NCBI RefSeq assembly: GCF_026278345.1
Contig: NZ_CP111085.1
Coordinates: 2,726,001 to 2,790,000, forward strand
Direction: 5' to 3'
DNA from: Tellurirhabdus rosea
GTDB lineage: Bacteria; Bacteroidota; Bacteroidia; Cytophagales; Spirosomataceae
DNA length: 64,000 nucleotides
Shown here: positions 26,667 through 34,769 of the stretch, in pieces
How the letters are laid out: each line of letters starts with the position of its first letter
Position numbering within the stretch: position 1 is the stretch's first letter
Notes under the pieces: generated by a model
Databases searched by the model: none
Told to the model about the DNA's origin: nothing
What the model saw: only the letters and a program-made list of their open reading frames with translations
Made by a program: the position numbers and the translations under genes

Positions 26667-27578
26667 TCAGGCCCGGAAAACGAGCGGAGCCAGCGTGGTC
26701 TGCTTTTTGAAAAAATTGGAGAAATGCGCCACCTCCTCAAAACCCAGCGAAAAGGCAATTTCGGAAATGGTCCAGTCGGTCTGTTTCAGCAGAATTTTGG
26801 CCTCCTGCAGAATGCGGCTGCTGATGAGGTCGGTGGTGGTCTTCCCGGTTTTCTCTTTCAAGACTTTATTGAGGTGATTGACGTGCACCGCCAGCCGGTC
26901 GGCGTAATCCTTGGCCGTCCGGAGGGCCAGCCGCTGGTGGGGCGACTCGATGGGAAACTGCCTTTCCAGCAGTTCGACGAAGAGGGACGCGACCCGCGCC
27001 GACGCCGTGTGGCCCGCCTGCACGGCCGAAGCGGGCTGTAGCTTCTGCCCGTAGTGAATCAGTTCCAGAACGTACGTCCGCAGCAGGTCATACTTGTAGG
27101 CGTAACTGGATTCCAGCTCTTTAGCCATTTTCTGAAAAATATACATCAGGTCCTCCACCGCCTCGGCCGTCAGTTGAAAAACGGGGTAGCCGCCGGGATG
27201 GAAGATGGGCAGTTCGTCGAGCACGACGCCGCTTTTGCCGGACACCAGAAAGTCGCTGGTAAAAATGCAGAAGTAGCCCGACTGCTCGTCGTCCAGCGGC
27301 ACCCAGTGGTACGGGATTTTCGGCGTGGCGAAGAGCAGCGCGTTCGTCTCAATGTCAATCACCTTGTCGGCATATTCGGCCCGGTTGCGGCCGCGGATAA
27401 GGCTGATCTTGTAATACGCCCGCCGGTTGTAAGGCATCACCGGCTTGATGCTTTTCCGGAATTTGGCGTGTACCTCCTCGGTTTTGAAGACATTGAAGTG
27501 CCCGATTTCTTTCGTGACGCCCTCCGGAAACAGCGTGGCCGTTTCCCGGTAAAAGTCTTCCAGCGATTTTGTTTCCAT
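26667..27578 (-). CDS. AraC family transcriptional regulator
   Basis: 303 residues: an N-terminal cupin-like sensor (about 20-170) and a C-terminal double helix-turn-helix (about 200-303), with V-H-V-N-H-L-N-K-V-L-K-E-K-T-G-K-T and W-T-I-S-E-I-A-F-S-L-G-F-E-E-V-A-H-F-S-N-F-F-K-K. The ATG at 27578 is chosen: a TTG 24 bp upstream would sit in or before the -7 box at 27600-27607. The effector is unknown; the adjacent SDR is the likely target. Confidence 0.9.
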   Translation of the reverse strand: METKSLEDFYRETATLFPEGVTKEIGHFNVFKTEEVHAKFRKSIKPVMPYNRRAYYKISLIRGRNRAEYADKVIDIETNALLFATPKIPYHWVPLDDEQSGYFCIFTSDFLVSGKSGVVLDELPIFHPGGYPVFQLTAEAVEDLMYIFQKMAKELESSYAYKYDLLRTYVLELIHYGQKLQPASAVQAGHTASARVASLFVELLERQFPIESPHQRLALRTAKDYADRLAVHVNHLNKVLKEKTGKTTTDLISSRILQEAKILLKQTDWTISEIAFSLGFEEVAHFSNFFKKQTTLAPLVFRA

Positions 27579-27599
27579 AACTTGGCGATTTGCAAAAAT

Positions 27600-27607
27600 C
27601 AAAGGTA
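27600..27607 (-). promoter_or_regulatory. Candidate -7 box (TACCTTTG) for the AraC gene
   Basis: TAnnTTTG match on the minus strand, 22 bp before the ATG. It decides the start codon of the AraC gene. Confidence 0.45.
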
Positions 27608-27638
27608 AGGAAATAGCGTCTGGTTTTCTACCGAATCC

Positions 27639-28463
27639 TCACAGCGAATCCGGCACCCGGCGGAGGCCCGGTTCGGACTTCTGAATGCTGTCGGTCAGGA
27701 GCTGGTACAGTTCCAGCAGTTCCGGCTTGTCGGTCAGGTATTCGAGGTGCAGGGCCAGCGTGTCCAGATCCCCCCGGCGAGCGGGGCCGGTCTGGACCTG
27801 CGCCGGATGTTCGGCCGACAGGGCTTTCCGGATGGTTTCCCGAATCAACGGCTTCAGCAGGTCAAATTCGAGGTTTTCGGCATCGGTGATGTCTTTGGCG
27901 ACGCCCAGCAGGTAATTGGTGAAATTACAGGCAAACACGGCCGCCACGTGCAGCACCCGGCGCTCCTGCGAACTGACCAGGTAAACGATCCGGCTCATTT
28001 GCTGGCCCAGTTTCACCAGAATCTCTTCGGTGTCTTTGTCGCTGGCTTCGATGCAGAGCGGCAGGCTTTCGAACGACAGGGCCGGGGTTTCCTTGCTGAA
28101 GGTCTGCAGGGGGTAGAAAACGCCCGTCCGGACCGGCACGTCGCTGTAAATCTCGACCCATTTTTCCAGTTCATTCAGCGTTTTGCTGCCCGAGGTGTGC
28201 ACCAGAATGGCGTTTTCGGGCAGAACCAGCTGTCTGACCACTTCTTCCATGGCGTCGTCCGGCACCGCCAGGACAAACAGTTCCGCCGGACTTTCGTCGA
28301 AGTTCAGGTCCGGGCTGAGGCGAACGTCGTAGAGCATGGACGCCAGCCAGCGGCTGTGGTTGGCATCCCGGCTGTAGATTTCGGTGATCTGGTGCCCGGC
28401 GCTTTCGAAAGCTACGGCGAGGTGGCGGGCCACGTTTCCGGCCCCGATGAAGGCTATTTTCAT
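27639..28463 (-). CDS. Rossmann-fold/DUF2520 oxidoreductase-like protein
   Basis: 274 residues from the ATG at 28463 (M-K-I-A-F-I-G-A-G-N-V-A-R-H-L-A). The Rossmann G-x-G-x-x-A motif at residues 7-12 binds NAD(P). The C-terminal half (DUF2520) includes V-A-A-V-F-A-C-N-F-T-N-Y-L (about 172) and L-I-R-E-T-I-R-K-A-L. Resembles F420/NADP oxidoreductase and ketopantoate reductase-like folds; the reaction is not known. It is divergent from the GT cluster. Confidence 0.85.
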   Translation of the reverse strand: MKIAFIGAGNVARHLAVAFESAGHQITEIYSRDANHSRWLASMLYDVRLSPDLNFDESPAELFVLAVPDDAMEEVVRQLVLPENAILVHTSGSKTLNELEKWVEIYSDVPVRTGVFYPLQTFSKETPALSFESLPLCIEASDKDTEEILVKLGQQMSRIVYLVSSQERRVLHVAAVFACNFTNYLLGVAKDITDAENLEFDLLKPLIRETIRKALSAEHPAQVQTGPARRGDLDTLALHLEYLTDKPELLELYQLLTDSIQKSEPGLRRVPDSL

Positions 28464-28522
28464 GCCGTAAGTATAAAAATTAACCGCCAAGGCGCAAAAG
28501 CGGTGCAATAGCGACAAAGAAC

Positions 28523-28530
28523 TAACTTTG
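28523..28530 (+). promoter_or_regulatory. Candidate -7 box (TAACTTTG) for the glycosyltransferase cluster
   Basis: TAnnTTTG match 41 bp before the TTG start of the first glycosyltransferase gene. The spacer just before it contains AACCGCCAAGGCGCAAAAG, a word often seen in repeated intergenic elements. Confidence 0.45.
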
Positions 28531-28570
28531 AATCCGTTGCGTATATCTGACCGAACCTTGTACGAAAACC

Positions 28571-29266
28571 TTGCAGTCGCCGTCCCGCATTCTCGTCATT
28601 ATTCCCGCTTTCAACGAAGAAAACTCCGTTGGCAACGTCGTTCGCGCTATTCCCACGGACTGGGTGAGCGAAGTGGTTGTCGTCAATAATAATTCCAACG
28701 ACCGGACTGCTACGGAAGCGGCCAGGGCCGGGGCCACCGTGCTTCATGAGCCGGTCCAGGGATACGGCCGGGCCTGCCTGCGGGGCATCGCCTACGCTCA
28801 GAATCTTCAACAAAAGCCGGACATCGTGGTTTTTCTGGATGCCGACTTTTCCGATTATCCGGAAGAGCTTCCCCAGCTGGTGAAGCCGATTCTGGAACAG
28901 CGCATGGATCTGGTCATTGGCTCCCGTGCGCGGGGCAACCGGCAGCGGGGTTCGATGACGCCGCAGCAGGTGTTCGGAAACTGGCTCGCCACGCGGCTCC
29001 TGAAACAGCTGTACGGGGTGCGGTTTACGGACCTGGGACCGTTTCGGGCCATTCGTTTTGACCGCCTGATTGAGTTGAATATGCAGGACAAAACTTACGG
29101 CTGGACGGTCGAAATGCAGTTAAAAGCCGCCAAAATGGGCTTGCGTTGTACGGAAGTGCCGGTCAGTTACCGGAAGCGGATCGGGTTCTCCAAAATTTCT
29201 GGAACGGTGAAAGGAACCGTGCTGGCGGGGTACAAGATTCTGACAACTATTTTTCGCTATTGGTAG
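28571..29266 (+). CDS. GT2 family glycosyltransferase (dolichyl-phosphate-mannose synthase-like)
   Basis: 231 residues, GT-A fold. Signatures: I-I-P-A-F-N-E-E (about 10-17), V-V-N-N-N-S-N-D-R-T (the donor site), F-L-D-A-D-F-S-D-Y (the D-x-D metal site, about 96) and D-L-G-P-F-R-A-I-R. It resembles polyprenyl-phosphate sugar transferases that charge a lipid carrier. The only in-frame start after the upstream stop is TTG at 28571. It is first in a three-gene cluster with a processive GT2 and a GT-C transferase, which may use the charged lipid. Confidence 0.87.
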   Translation: MQSPSRILVIIPAFNEENSVGNVVRAIPTDWVSEVVVVNNNSNDRTATEAARAGATVLHEPVQGYGRACLRGIAYAQNLQQKPDIVVFLDADFSDYPEELPQLVKPILEQRMDLVIGSRARGNRQRGSMTPQQVFGNWLATRLLKQLYGVRFTDLGPFRAIRFDRLIELNMQDKTYGWTVEMQLKAAKMGLRCTEVPVSYRKRIGFSKISGTVKGTVLAGYKILTTIFRYW

Positions 29267-29284
29267 GAGTGCCGACAAATACTT

Positions 29285-30772
29285 ATGGAAACAGTCATTT
29301 TAGTAGCGTACGGATTGGCCCTGGCTCTCCTGTTTACCTATAATTTGCATCAGGTAAGCCTGATCTACAGCTACATTGTGCATAAAAAACGGCGGGATGC
29401 CTACTTCCGCAACTTCGCCGCCCGTCCCGACGAGCAGTTGCCCGTGGTGACGATTCAATTGCCGATCTACAACGAGCTTTATGTAGCCGAGCGGTTAATT
29501 GACGCCGTTTGCTCACTCCGTTACCCGGCTTCCAAGCTGGAAATCCAGATGCTGGACGATTCGACGGACGAAACGGTGGAGATCATCGCCCGCAAAGTGG
29601 CCGAATACCAGCAGAAAGGCATCGACATCAAACACATCCGCCGGCCCGACCGCAAAGGTTTCAAGGCCGGGGCGCTGGCTTATGGGCTCGAACGGGCGCG
29701 GGGGCAGTTCATTTCCATCTTTGATGCGGACTTTATGCCCGAGCCGGAGTTTCTGCTGAAAACCATTCCGCACTTTGAAGACCCAAAAGTCGGCATTGTG
29801 CAGACCCGCTGGACGCACCTGAACCAGGATTATTCGGTACTGACCAAATTGCAGGCGTTCGGGCTCAATGCGCACTTTTTTATCGAACAAAGCGGCCGGA
29901 ATGCGGAAGGCTATTTCATGAACTTCAACGGTACGGCGGGTGTCTGGCGAAAGACAGCCATTCTGGACGCCGGGGGCTGGTCGAGCGACACACTGACCGA
30001 AGACCTGGACCTGAGCTACCGGGCCCAGCTCCGCGGGTGGAAGTTTGTTTATCGTGAAGACATCGGCTCCCCGGCCGAGCTTCCCGTCGCCATGAACGCC
30101 CTGAAATCGCAGCAATACCGCTGGATGAAAGGTGCCGCCGAGTGCGCCCGAAAGCTCATGACCCGGGTGTTGACCGCCCCGCATGTGCCCTTTCGGGTCA
30201 AGGTGCACGCTTTTTTCCACCTGCTGAGCAGCTCGACGTTTGTGCTGGTTCTGGCAATGGCCGTGCTGAGCGTCCCGGTTCTGTTTGTCCGCATCACGCA
30301 TCCGGAACTGACGACGGCGTTCTACCTCATCAGCTTTTTCCAGCTCAATCTGCTCATCCTGATTCTCTTCTACGGCATCCCGTTCTGGCTCGAACGACGG
30401 AATGAAGTTGGCAAAATCGGGTATTACTTTCTGATGTACTCCTGTCTGATGATGGGGCTGTCGCTGCATAACGGGCTGGCCGTGATCGAAGGGTTTATCG
30501 GACGAAAAACTCCGTTTATCCGGACGCCCAAGTTCAACGTCCGGGCGGTGGGCGACCGCTGGTCGGGCAACAAATACATGCTGCTGGACCTGAGTCCGGC
30601 GATCAACTGGCTGACGGTGACGGAAGGCATTCTGTCCCTGTATTTCCTGACCGGCGTGGCGATGGGGCTGTATTTCGGGCAGTACAACATGCTGGTGTTC
30701 CATTGCATGCTGGCGTTCGGTTTCGGCATGGTGTTCTGGTACAGTGTGTCGCATGCGCGGCTTCAGGCGTAA
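29285..30772 (+). CDS. Processive GT2, cellulose synthase-like membrane glycosyltransferase
   Basis: 495 residues. One N-terminal membrane helix (about 3-22), a cytosolic GT-A domain, and about four C-terminal helices (from about 315). Catalytic signatures: I-Y-N-E, L-D-D-S-T-D-E-T (about 93-100), D-A-D-F-M-P, T-E-D-L-D-L-S-Y and Q-Q-Y-R-W (the Q-x-x-R-W motif of processive synthases, near 278). It probably builds or extends a surface glycan or glycolipid; the sugar is unknown. Starts 18 bp after the first GT2 gene. Confidence 0.88.
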   Translation: METVILVAYGLALALLFTYNLHQVSLIYSYIVHKKRRDAYFRNFAARPDEQLPVVTIQLPIYNELYVAERLIDAVCSLRYPASKLEIQMLDDSTDETVEIIARKVAEYQQKGIDIKHIRRPDRKGFKAGALAYGLERARGQFISIFDADFMPEPEFLLKTIPHFEDPKVGIVQTRWTHLNQDYSVLTKLQAFGLNAHFFIEQSGRNAEGYFMNFNGTAGVWRKTAILDAGGWSSDTLTEDLDLSYRAQLRGWKFVYREDIGSPAELPVAMNALKSQQYRWMKGAAECARKLMTRVLTAPHVPFRVKVHAFFHLLSSSTFVLVLAMAVLSVPVLFVRITHPELTTAFYLISFFQLNLLILILFYGIPFWLERRNEVGKIGYYFLMYSCLMMGLSLHNGLAVIEGFIGRKTPFIRTPKFNVRAVGDRWSGNKYMLLDLSPAINWLTVTEGILSLYFLTGVAMGLYFGQYNMLVFHCMLAFGFGMVFWYSVSHARLQA

Positions 30773-30775
30773 GGT

Positions 30776-30864
30776 TTCTCGCCGATTAGCGCCGATTTTT
30801 TCGCAGATTAGCGCAGAAAATCGGCGAACATCGGCGTGGCAAATCTGCGGCAATCTGCGAGAAC
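30776..30864. repeat. Composite inverted repeat of GCAGATTAGCGC/GCCGATTAGCGC words
   Basis: Outer TTCTCG/CGAGAA and inner CGCCGATT...AATCGGCG segments pair over about 20 bp with 3 mismatches, and two copies of the GCAGATT word pair in a nested way. It fills the gap after the processive GT2 and extends past the probable GTG start of the next gene, so the first ten or so codons of the GT-C protein are repeat-derived. Confidence 0.7.
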
Positions 30865-32140
30865 TGTTTTTTTCATTCTTTTCTCAGCCATCCTCTACTT
30901 TTATCAGGGTTACTTCCTGAACCGGCAACAAACCGGCCCGCTTTTGCTTTCCTTCGCCGGGCTGCTGCTGGCTTACTTTTTTCTCGTCAAATCGGATGAA
31001 AGATGGGGCTGGCGCGTTGGGTGGCTGTTCCGGTTAAGTCTGCTGCTGGCGACGCCCTGGCTCTCCGACGATTACGCCCGCTTTGTCTGGGATGGCCGGA
31101 TGCAAACAAACGGTCTTAATCCGTACCTGTATCTGCCCTCGCAACTGGTCCGGACGTACATGGCTCCCAATCTCGGCCTTACGCCCGACCTGTTCGGGCT
31201 GCTCAACTCGCCGGACTACTACACGGTTTACCCGCCGTTCAACCAGCTTCTGTTTCGGCTGGCCGCCCGGCTGGGGGGGAACGACCTCTGGACCACCACC
31301 GTTTGGCTGCGGGTCTGGATTCTGCTGGCCGAAGCGCTCACGGCTTACCTTTTGCCGCGTCTGCTCCGGAAAGCCGCTCTACCAAGCCGCGCAGGCCTGC
31401 TGTACTGGCTGAACCCGCTGGTCATTCTGGAACTGACGGGCAACCTCCACTTCGAAGCGGTCATGGTGGCGTTCTGCCTTCTGGCGGTTTATGGGTTCCT
31501 GAAGCAGGCTTATGTTCTTTCAGGTCTGGCCCTGGCCTTCGCTATTTCAACCAAGCTGCTTCCCCTGATTTTCTTTCCGCTTATTTTGAAAAGGGCGGGG
31601 TTCAAAACGGGTGTCTGGTATCTGGCCGGAACCGGGTTTTGGGTGAGCCTCGGCTTTCTGCCGTTTGTCTCGACCCGGCTGATTCAGAATTTTGCTTCCA
31701 GCCTGGACCTGTACTTTCAGAAGTTCGAATTCAATGCGAGCCTGTACTACCTCGTACGGGAGGCAGGCTACTGGCTGCTCGGCTTTAACATCATTCAAAC
31801 GGCCGGGCTGCTCCTTTCTATCGGGACTTTTCTGGGCATTTTGTGGATAAGTTGGCGGCAAATGTGGATAACTTCGGCCGTTTTGTGGATAACTTCGCTT
31901 TATTTTGCGGCGGCCACTACCGTTCATCCCTGGTATCTGACTTCTCTGGTAGCCGTTTCGGTTTTTACCCGCTGGCGATTTCCGCTGGTTTGGTCCGGAA
32001 CGGCCTTTCTTTCCTACCACGCGTACGGCAATCATCCTTACAAAGAAAATTTGCTGATTGTGCTGATTGCTTACGGAATTACCTACGGCTACGCAGCTTA
32101 TGATTTTTATCAGAAACGACCCATCCGGAGCCTCAATTAA
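30836..32140 (+). CDS. GT-C type polytopic glycosyltransferase (mannosyltransferase-like)
   Basis: 434 residues, about 11-12 membrane helices. The first luminal loop has W-L-S-D-D-Y-A-R-F-V-W-D-G (about 75-87), the acidic motif of polyprenol-phosphate-dependent GT-C enzymes. Y-T-V-Y-P-P-F-N-Q and the late T-V-H-P-W-Y-L-T are also typical. It probably adds a sugar from the lipid carrier made by the first gene of the cluster. The GTG at 30836 lies in an inverted repeat and no ATG occurs before residue 100, so the N-terminus is uncertain. Codons 336-356 hold three DnaA-box sequences at 21-bp spacing. Confidence 0.82.
   Translation: MANLRQSARTVFFILFSAILYFYQGYFLNRQQTGPLLLSFAGLLLAYFFLVKSDERWGWRVGWLFRLSLLLATPWLSDDYARFVWDGRMQTNGLNPYLYLPSQLVRTYMAPNLGLTPDLFGLLNSPDYYTVYPPFNQLLFRLAARLGGNDLWTTTVWLRVWILLAEALTAYLLPRLLRKAALPSRAGLLYWLNPLVILELTGNLHFEAVMVAFCLLAVYGFLKQAYVLSGLALAFAISTKLLPLIFFPLILKRAGFKTGVWYLAGTGFWVSLGFLPFVSTRLIQNFASSLDLYFQKFEFNASLYYLVREAGYWLLGFNIIQTAGLLLSIGTFLGILWISWRQMWITSAVLWITSLYFAAATTVHPWYLTSLVAVSVFTRWRFPLVWSGTAFLSYHAYGNHPYKENLLIVLIAYGITYGYAAYDFYQKRPIRSLN
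31841..31903 (+). repeat. Three 21-bp tandem units, each with a perfect DnaA box
   Basis: TGTGGATAA (reverse of TTATCCACA) occurs at 31842-31850, 31863-31871 and 31884-31892, exactly 21 bp apart and in the same orientation. The units 31841-31861, 31862-31882 and 31883-31903 also share flanking bases (A-G/C-T-T). They encode the heptad-like W-I-S/T repeats of a membrane helix. No other perfect box was noticed outside this site and the 59.9-62.3 kb region. Confidence 0.75.
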
Positions 32141-32217
32141 TCAACTTTGCTTTGTTTTTTACCCGACAGGTTCGGTATTTTACTTTCACATACCAATAAA
32201 GTGGTAACCTACTGCTT

Positions 32218-33057
32218 ATGAACACGAATCCTGCGAATTACAAACAGGAAGGCTACGTCCTGTTGAAGGGCTTCTTTCCTGCTGACGAAATAGCCGTCAT
32301 TCTCCGTGAGGCACAACAGGTTTTTGCTTACCAGATCAAACGGGTGCTGGGTGAAACCGTGACGCCCGATGATCCGGAAGCGCTGGAAAAAGCCATGTTC
32401 CGCCTGTTCAAAGAGGATTTGCCGACCTTCATTAACTGCGGCAAACAGGCACAACATCTGATGAGCCTGCACCGGCTGGCGACCGATCCGCGCCTGGTGA
32501 ACCTGATGCAGGAAGTAGGACTTGAATTTCCGACGATCAGCGTGCGCCCGTCGATGCTGATCAACAGCCCGCATGTGGCTTCCCGCGAAGAGTACTGGAA
32601 ACTGGGAGCGCACCAGGACTGGCGTTCGAGCCAGGGTTCGCTCGACAGCGTGACGATCTGGTTCCCGCTGGTGAACTGCGGCAAGGAGCTGGGCGCGCTG
32701 GAACTGGCACCGCGGACGCACCTGCTGGGGCTGCTCGAAGCCTCGGAAGTGGATTATTACTCGAAGATCAAAAACGACTTCCCGGACGAAGATTATCTGC
32801 AGCCGACGTTCGAAGTGGGCGACGTCCTGCTGTTCTCGGCCATGCTCTCGCACCGCTCCGGCACGAACTCCACGGACCGTCTCCGCTGGTCGATGCAGCT
32901 TCGGTACAACAACCTGACGGAACAGACGTACATCGACCGTGGTTTCCCGAACCCGTACCTCTACAAGCCGCAGGCCGAACTCATCACCCCCAACTTCCCC
33001 ACCAAAGAAGACTGCGAACGTACATTCGGCGTGGAGGCGGAGGAATATAAGGTTTAG
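32218..33057 (+). CDS. Phytanoyl-CoA dioxygenase family protein
   Basis: 279 residues, double-stranded beta-helix Fe(II)/2-oxoglutarate oxygenase. The facial triad is visible: His132-x-Asp134 in A-H-Q-D-W-R and His212 in M-L-S-H-R-S-G, with an Arg near 223 for 2-oxoglutarate. Bacterial PhyH relatives hydroxylate diverse small molecules, so the substrate is open. Its stop codon lies inside the left arm of the hairpin that follows. Confidence 0.85.
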   Translation: MNTNPANYKQEGYVLLKGFFPADEIAVILREAQQVFAYQIKRVLGETVTPDDPEALEKAMFRLFKEDLPTFINCGKQAQHLMSLHRLATDPRLVNLMQEVGLEFPTISVRPSMLINSPHVASREEYWKLGAHQDWRSSQGSLDSVTIWFPLVNCGKELGALELAPRTHLLGLLEASEVDYYSKIKNDFPDEDYLQPTFEVGDVLLFSAMLSHRSGTNSTDRLRWSMQLRYNNLTEQTYIDRGFPNPYLYKPQAELITPNFPTKEDCERTFGVEAEEYKV

Positions 33058-33150
33058 CGTTTAAAGTTTAGGGTTTATAGTTGCTCCGCTTTTTCCAGAC
33101 GTTTGGAATAGCGGAGCAACTATAAACCCTAAACTTTAAACGCTAAACCT
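33050..33150. repeat. Long hairpin, perfect 41-bp arms, GCTCCGCT apex
   Basis: Arms 33050-33090 and 33110-33150 are perfect reverse complements over 41 bp, with a 19-nt loop. The stem repeats TTTAG-type words and ends at the apex with TTGCTCCGCT. It fills the space between convergent phyH and lpdA: the phyH stop (33055-33057) is in the left arm and the lpdA stop begins at 33151, the base after the right arm. No T-run. Confidence 0.92.
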
Positions 33151-34551
33151 TTACAAGTGAATCGCTTCGCCGTAAGCGGCTTCGGTGGCGTCCTTGATGG
33201 CTTCCGACATGGTCGGGTGGGGGTGGACGGTGCTCAGAATTTCGTGGCCGGTGGTTTCCAGCTTGCGGGCTGCTACAACCTCGGCGATCATTTCGGTTAC
33301 GTTGTAACCGATGAAATGCGCGCCCAGCCACTCGCCGTATTTCTTGTCAAAAATCACCTTCACAAATCCGCTATCGGCCCCGGCGGCTTTGGCTTTACCG
33401 GAAGCGGAGAACGGGAACTTACCAACCAGAATGTCGTATCCGGCTTCGCGGGCCGCTTTCTCGGTATAACCCACGGAAGCGATTTCCGGCTGGCAGTACG
33501 TACAACCCGGAATGTTGTTGTAGTTCAGCGGTTCCGGATGGCCGTGACCGGCGATTTTCTCCACGCAGATGATGGCTTCGGCTGATGCCACGTGCGCCAG
33601 TGCCTGCCCTTTCGTTACGTCGCCGATGGCGTAATAGCCGTCTACGTTCGTGCGGTAGAAATCATCCGTTACAATCTTGCCGCGGTCGGTCTTGATGCCG
33701 ACTTCTTCCAGACCGATGTTCTCGACGTTGGCGACAATGCCCGCCGCCGACAGCACCACGTCCACATCGAACGTTTTTTCGCCGTCCGGCGTCTTGACAA
33801 ACACTTTTGCCCCGGCGCCGCCTGTGTCTACCTTCGTTACTTCCGAGTTGGTGAAGATCTCGACGCCCAGCTTTTTGTACTGCTTGGCCAATTCTTTTGA
33901 GATTTCCTCATCTTCCACCGGCACAACGTTCGGCATAAACTCCACGATGGTCACTTTGGTGCCCATGGAAGCGTACACGTAGGCAAACTCAACGCCGATG
34001 GCTCCCGAACCAATGACGAGCATGGATTTGGGCTGCTTTTCCAGCGTCATGGCCTTGCGGTATTCGATCACTTTCTGGCCGTCGATGGGTACGGCGGGCA
34101 GGGCGCGGGCGCGGCTGCCGGTGGCGATGATGATGTGCTTGGCGTCGTAGGTCGTTACTTTGCCGTCGGCGGCCGTTACGTCTACTTTCTTACCGGGTTT
34201 TACTTTACCCAGTCCGTTCAGCACGTCGATTTTATTTTTCCGCATCAGGAAGTTGACCCCTTTGCTCATGGCATCGGCGACACCCCGGCTGCGCTTGATC
34301 ACGGCTCCAAAATCCGGCGTTGCTTCGCCGGCGATGGTGATTCCGTAGTCCTTCGAATGTTTGATATATTCAAAAACCTGCGCCGATTTGAGCAGCGCTT
34401 TCGTCGGGATACAGCCCCAGTTCAGGCAAATGCCGCCGAGGCTTTCGCGTTCGACGACGGCCGTTTTCAGCCCGAGTTGCGACGCACGAATTGCGGCCAC
34501 GTAGCCTCCCGGCCCGCTGCCAATCACGATTACATCGTATTGTGATGCCAT
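33151..34551 (-). CDS. lpdA: Dihydrolipoyl dehydrogenase
   Basis: 466 residues from the ATG at 34551. E3 component of pyruvate and 2-oxoglutarate dehydrogenase complexes; reoxidises dihydrolipoamide with NAD+. FAD motif G-S-G-P-G-G-Y (11-17), redox disulfide C42-L-N-W-G-C47, NAD motif G-S-G-A-I-G-V-E near 182, and the C-terminal H-P-H-P-T base at the dimer interface. No lipoyl or E1/E2 genes are nearby. Divergent from prfB; a -7 box lies 68-75 bp upstream. Confidence 0.95.
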   Translation of the reverse strand: MASQYDVIVIGSGPGGYVAAIRASQLGLKTAVVERESLGGICLNWGCIPTKALLKSAQVFEYIKHSKDYGITIAGEATPDFGAVIKRSRGVADAMSKGVNFLMRKNKIDVLNGLGKVKPGKKVDVTAADGKVTTYDAKHIIIATGSRARALPAVPIDGQKVIEYRKAMTLEKQPKSMLVIGSGAIGVEFAYVYASMGTKVTIVEFMPNVVPVEDEEISKELAKQYKKLGVEIFTNSEVTKVDTGGAGAKVFVKTPDGEKTFDVDVVLSAAGIVANVENIGLEEVGIKTDRGKIVTDDFYRTNVDGYYAIGDVTKGQALAHVASAEAIICVEKIAGHGHPEPLNYNNIPGCTYCQPEIASVGYTEKAAREAGYDILVGKFPFSASGKAKAAGADSGFVKVIFDKKYGEWLGAHFIGYNVTEMIAEVVAARKLETTGHEILSTVHPHPTMSEAIKDATEAAYGEAIHL

Positions 34552-34618
34552 TTTTTGGATTGAGTATGAGACAATAAAATCATGAACCGGGCCTTCCGGC
34601 GGGTTCATCTTGGCAACG

Positions 34619-34626
34619 CAAAGTTA
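34619..34626 (-). promoter_or_regulatory. Candidate -7 box (TAACTTTG) for lpdA
   Basis: TAnnTTTG match on the minus strand, in the 218-bp divergent spacer between lpdA and prfB. Confidence 0.45.
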
Positions 34627-34668
34627 GACCGAAAAGTTGAAGTACGACCCTTGCCTGTAGATTAATCG

Positions 34669-34676
34669 TATCTTTG
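34669..34676 (+). promoter_or_regulatory. Candidate -7 box (TATCTTTG) for prfB
   Basis: TAnnTTTG match about 94 bp before the prfB ATG, on the opposite strand to the lpdA box and 43 bp from it. Confidence 0.45.
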
Positions 34677-34769
34677 CCCGTTATTCATTGGACGGGACCA
34701 AATGACCATCGGTAAAAAACCATTTTGCCCCGCTCGCCATTTAACAGAAAACCATTTTTCACGCATACC

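Noticed and set aside
28478..28500. AACCGCCAAGGCGCAAAAG word before the GT cluster
   Set aside because: Resembles a repeat word but occurs once here without an inverted partner, so it is not called as a repeat.
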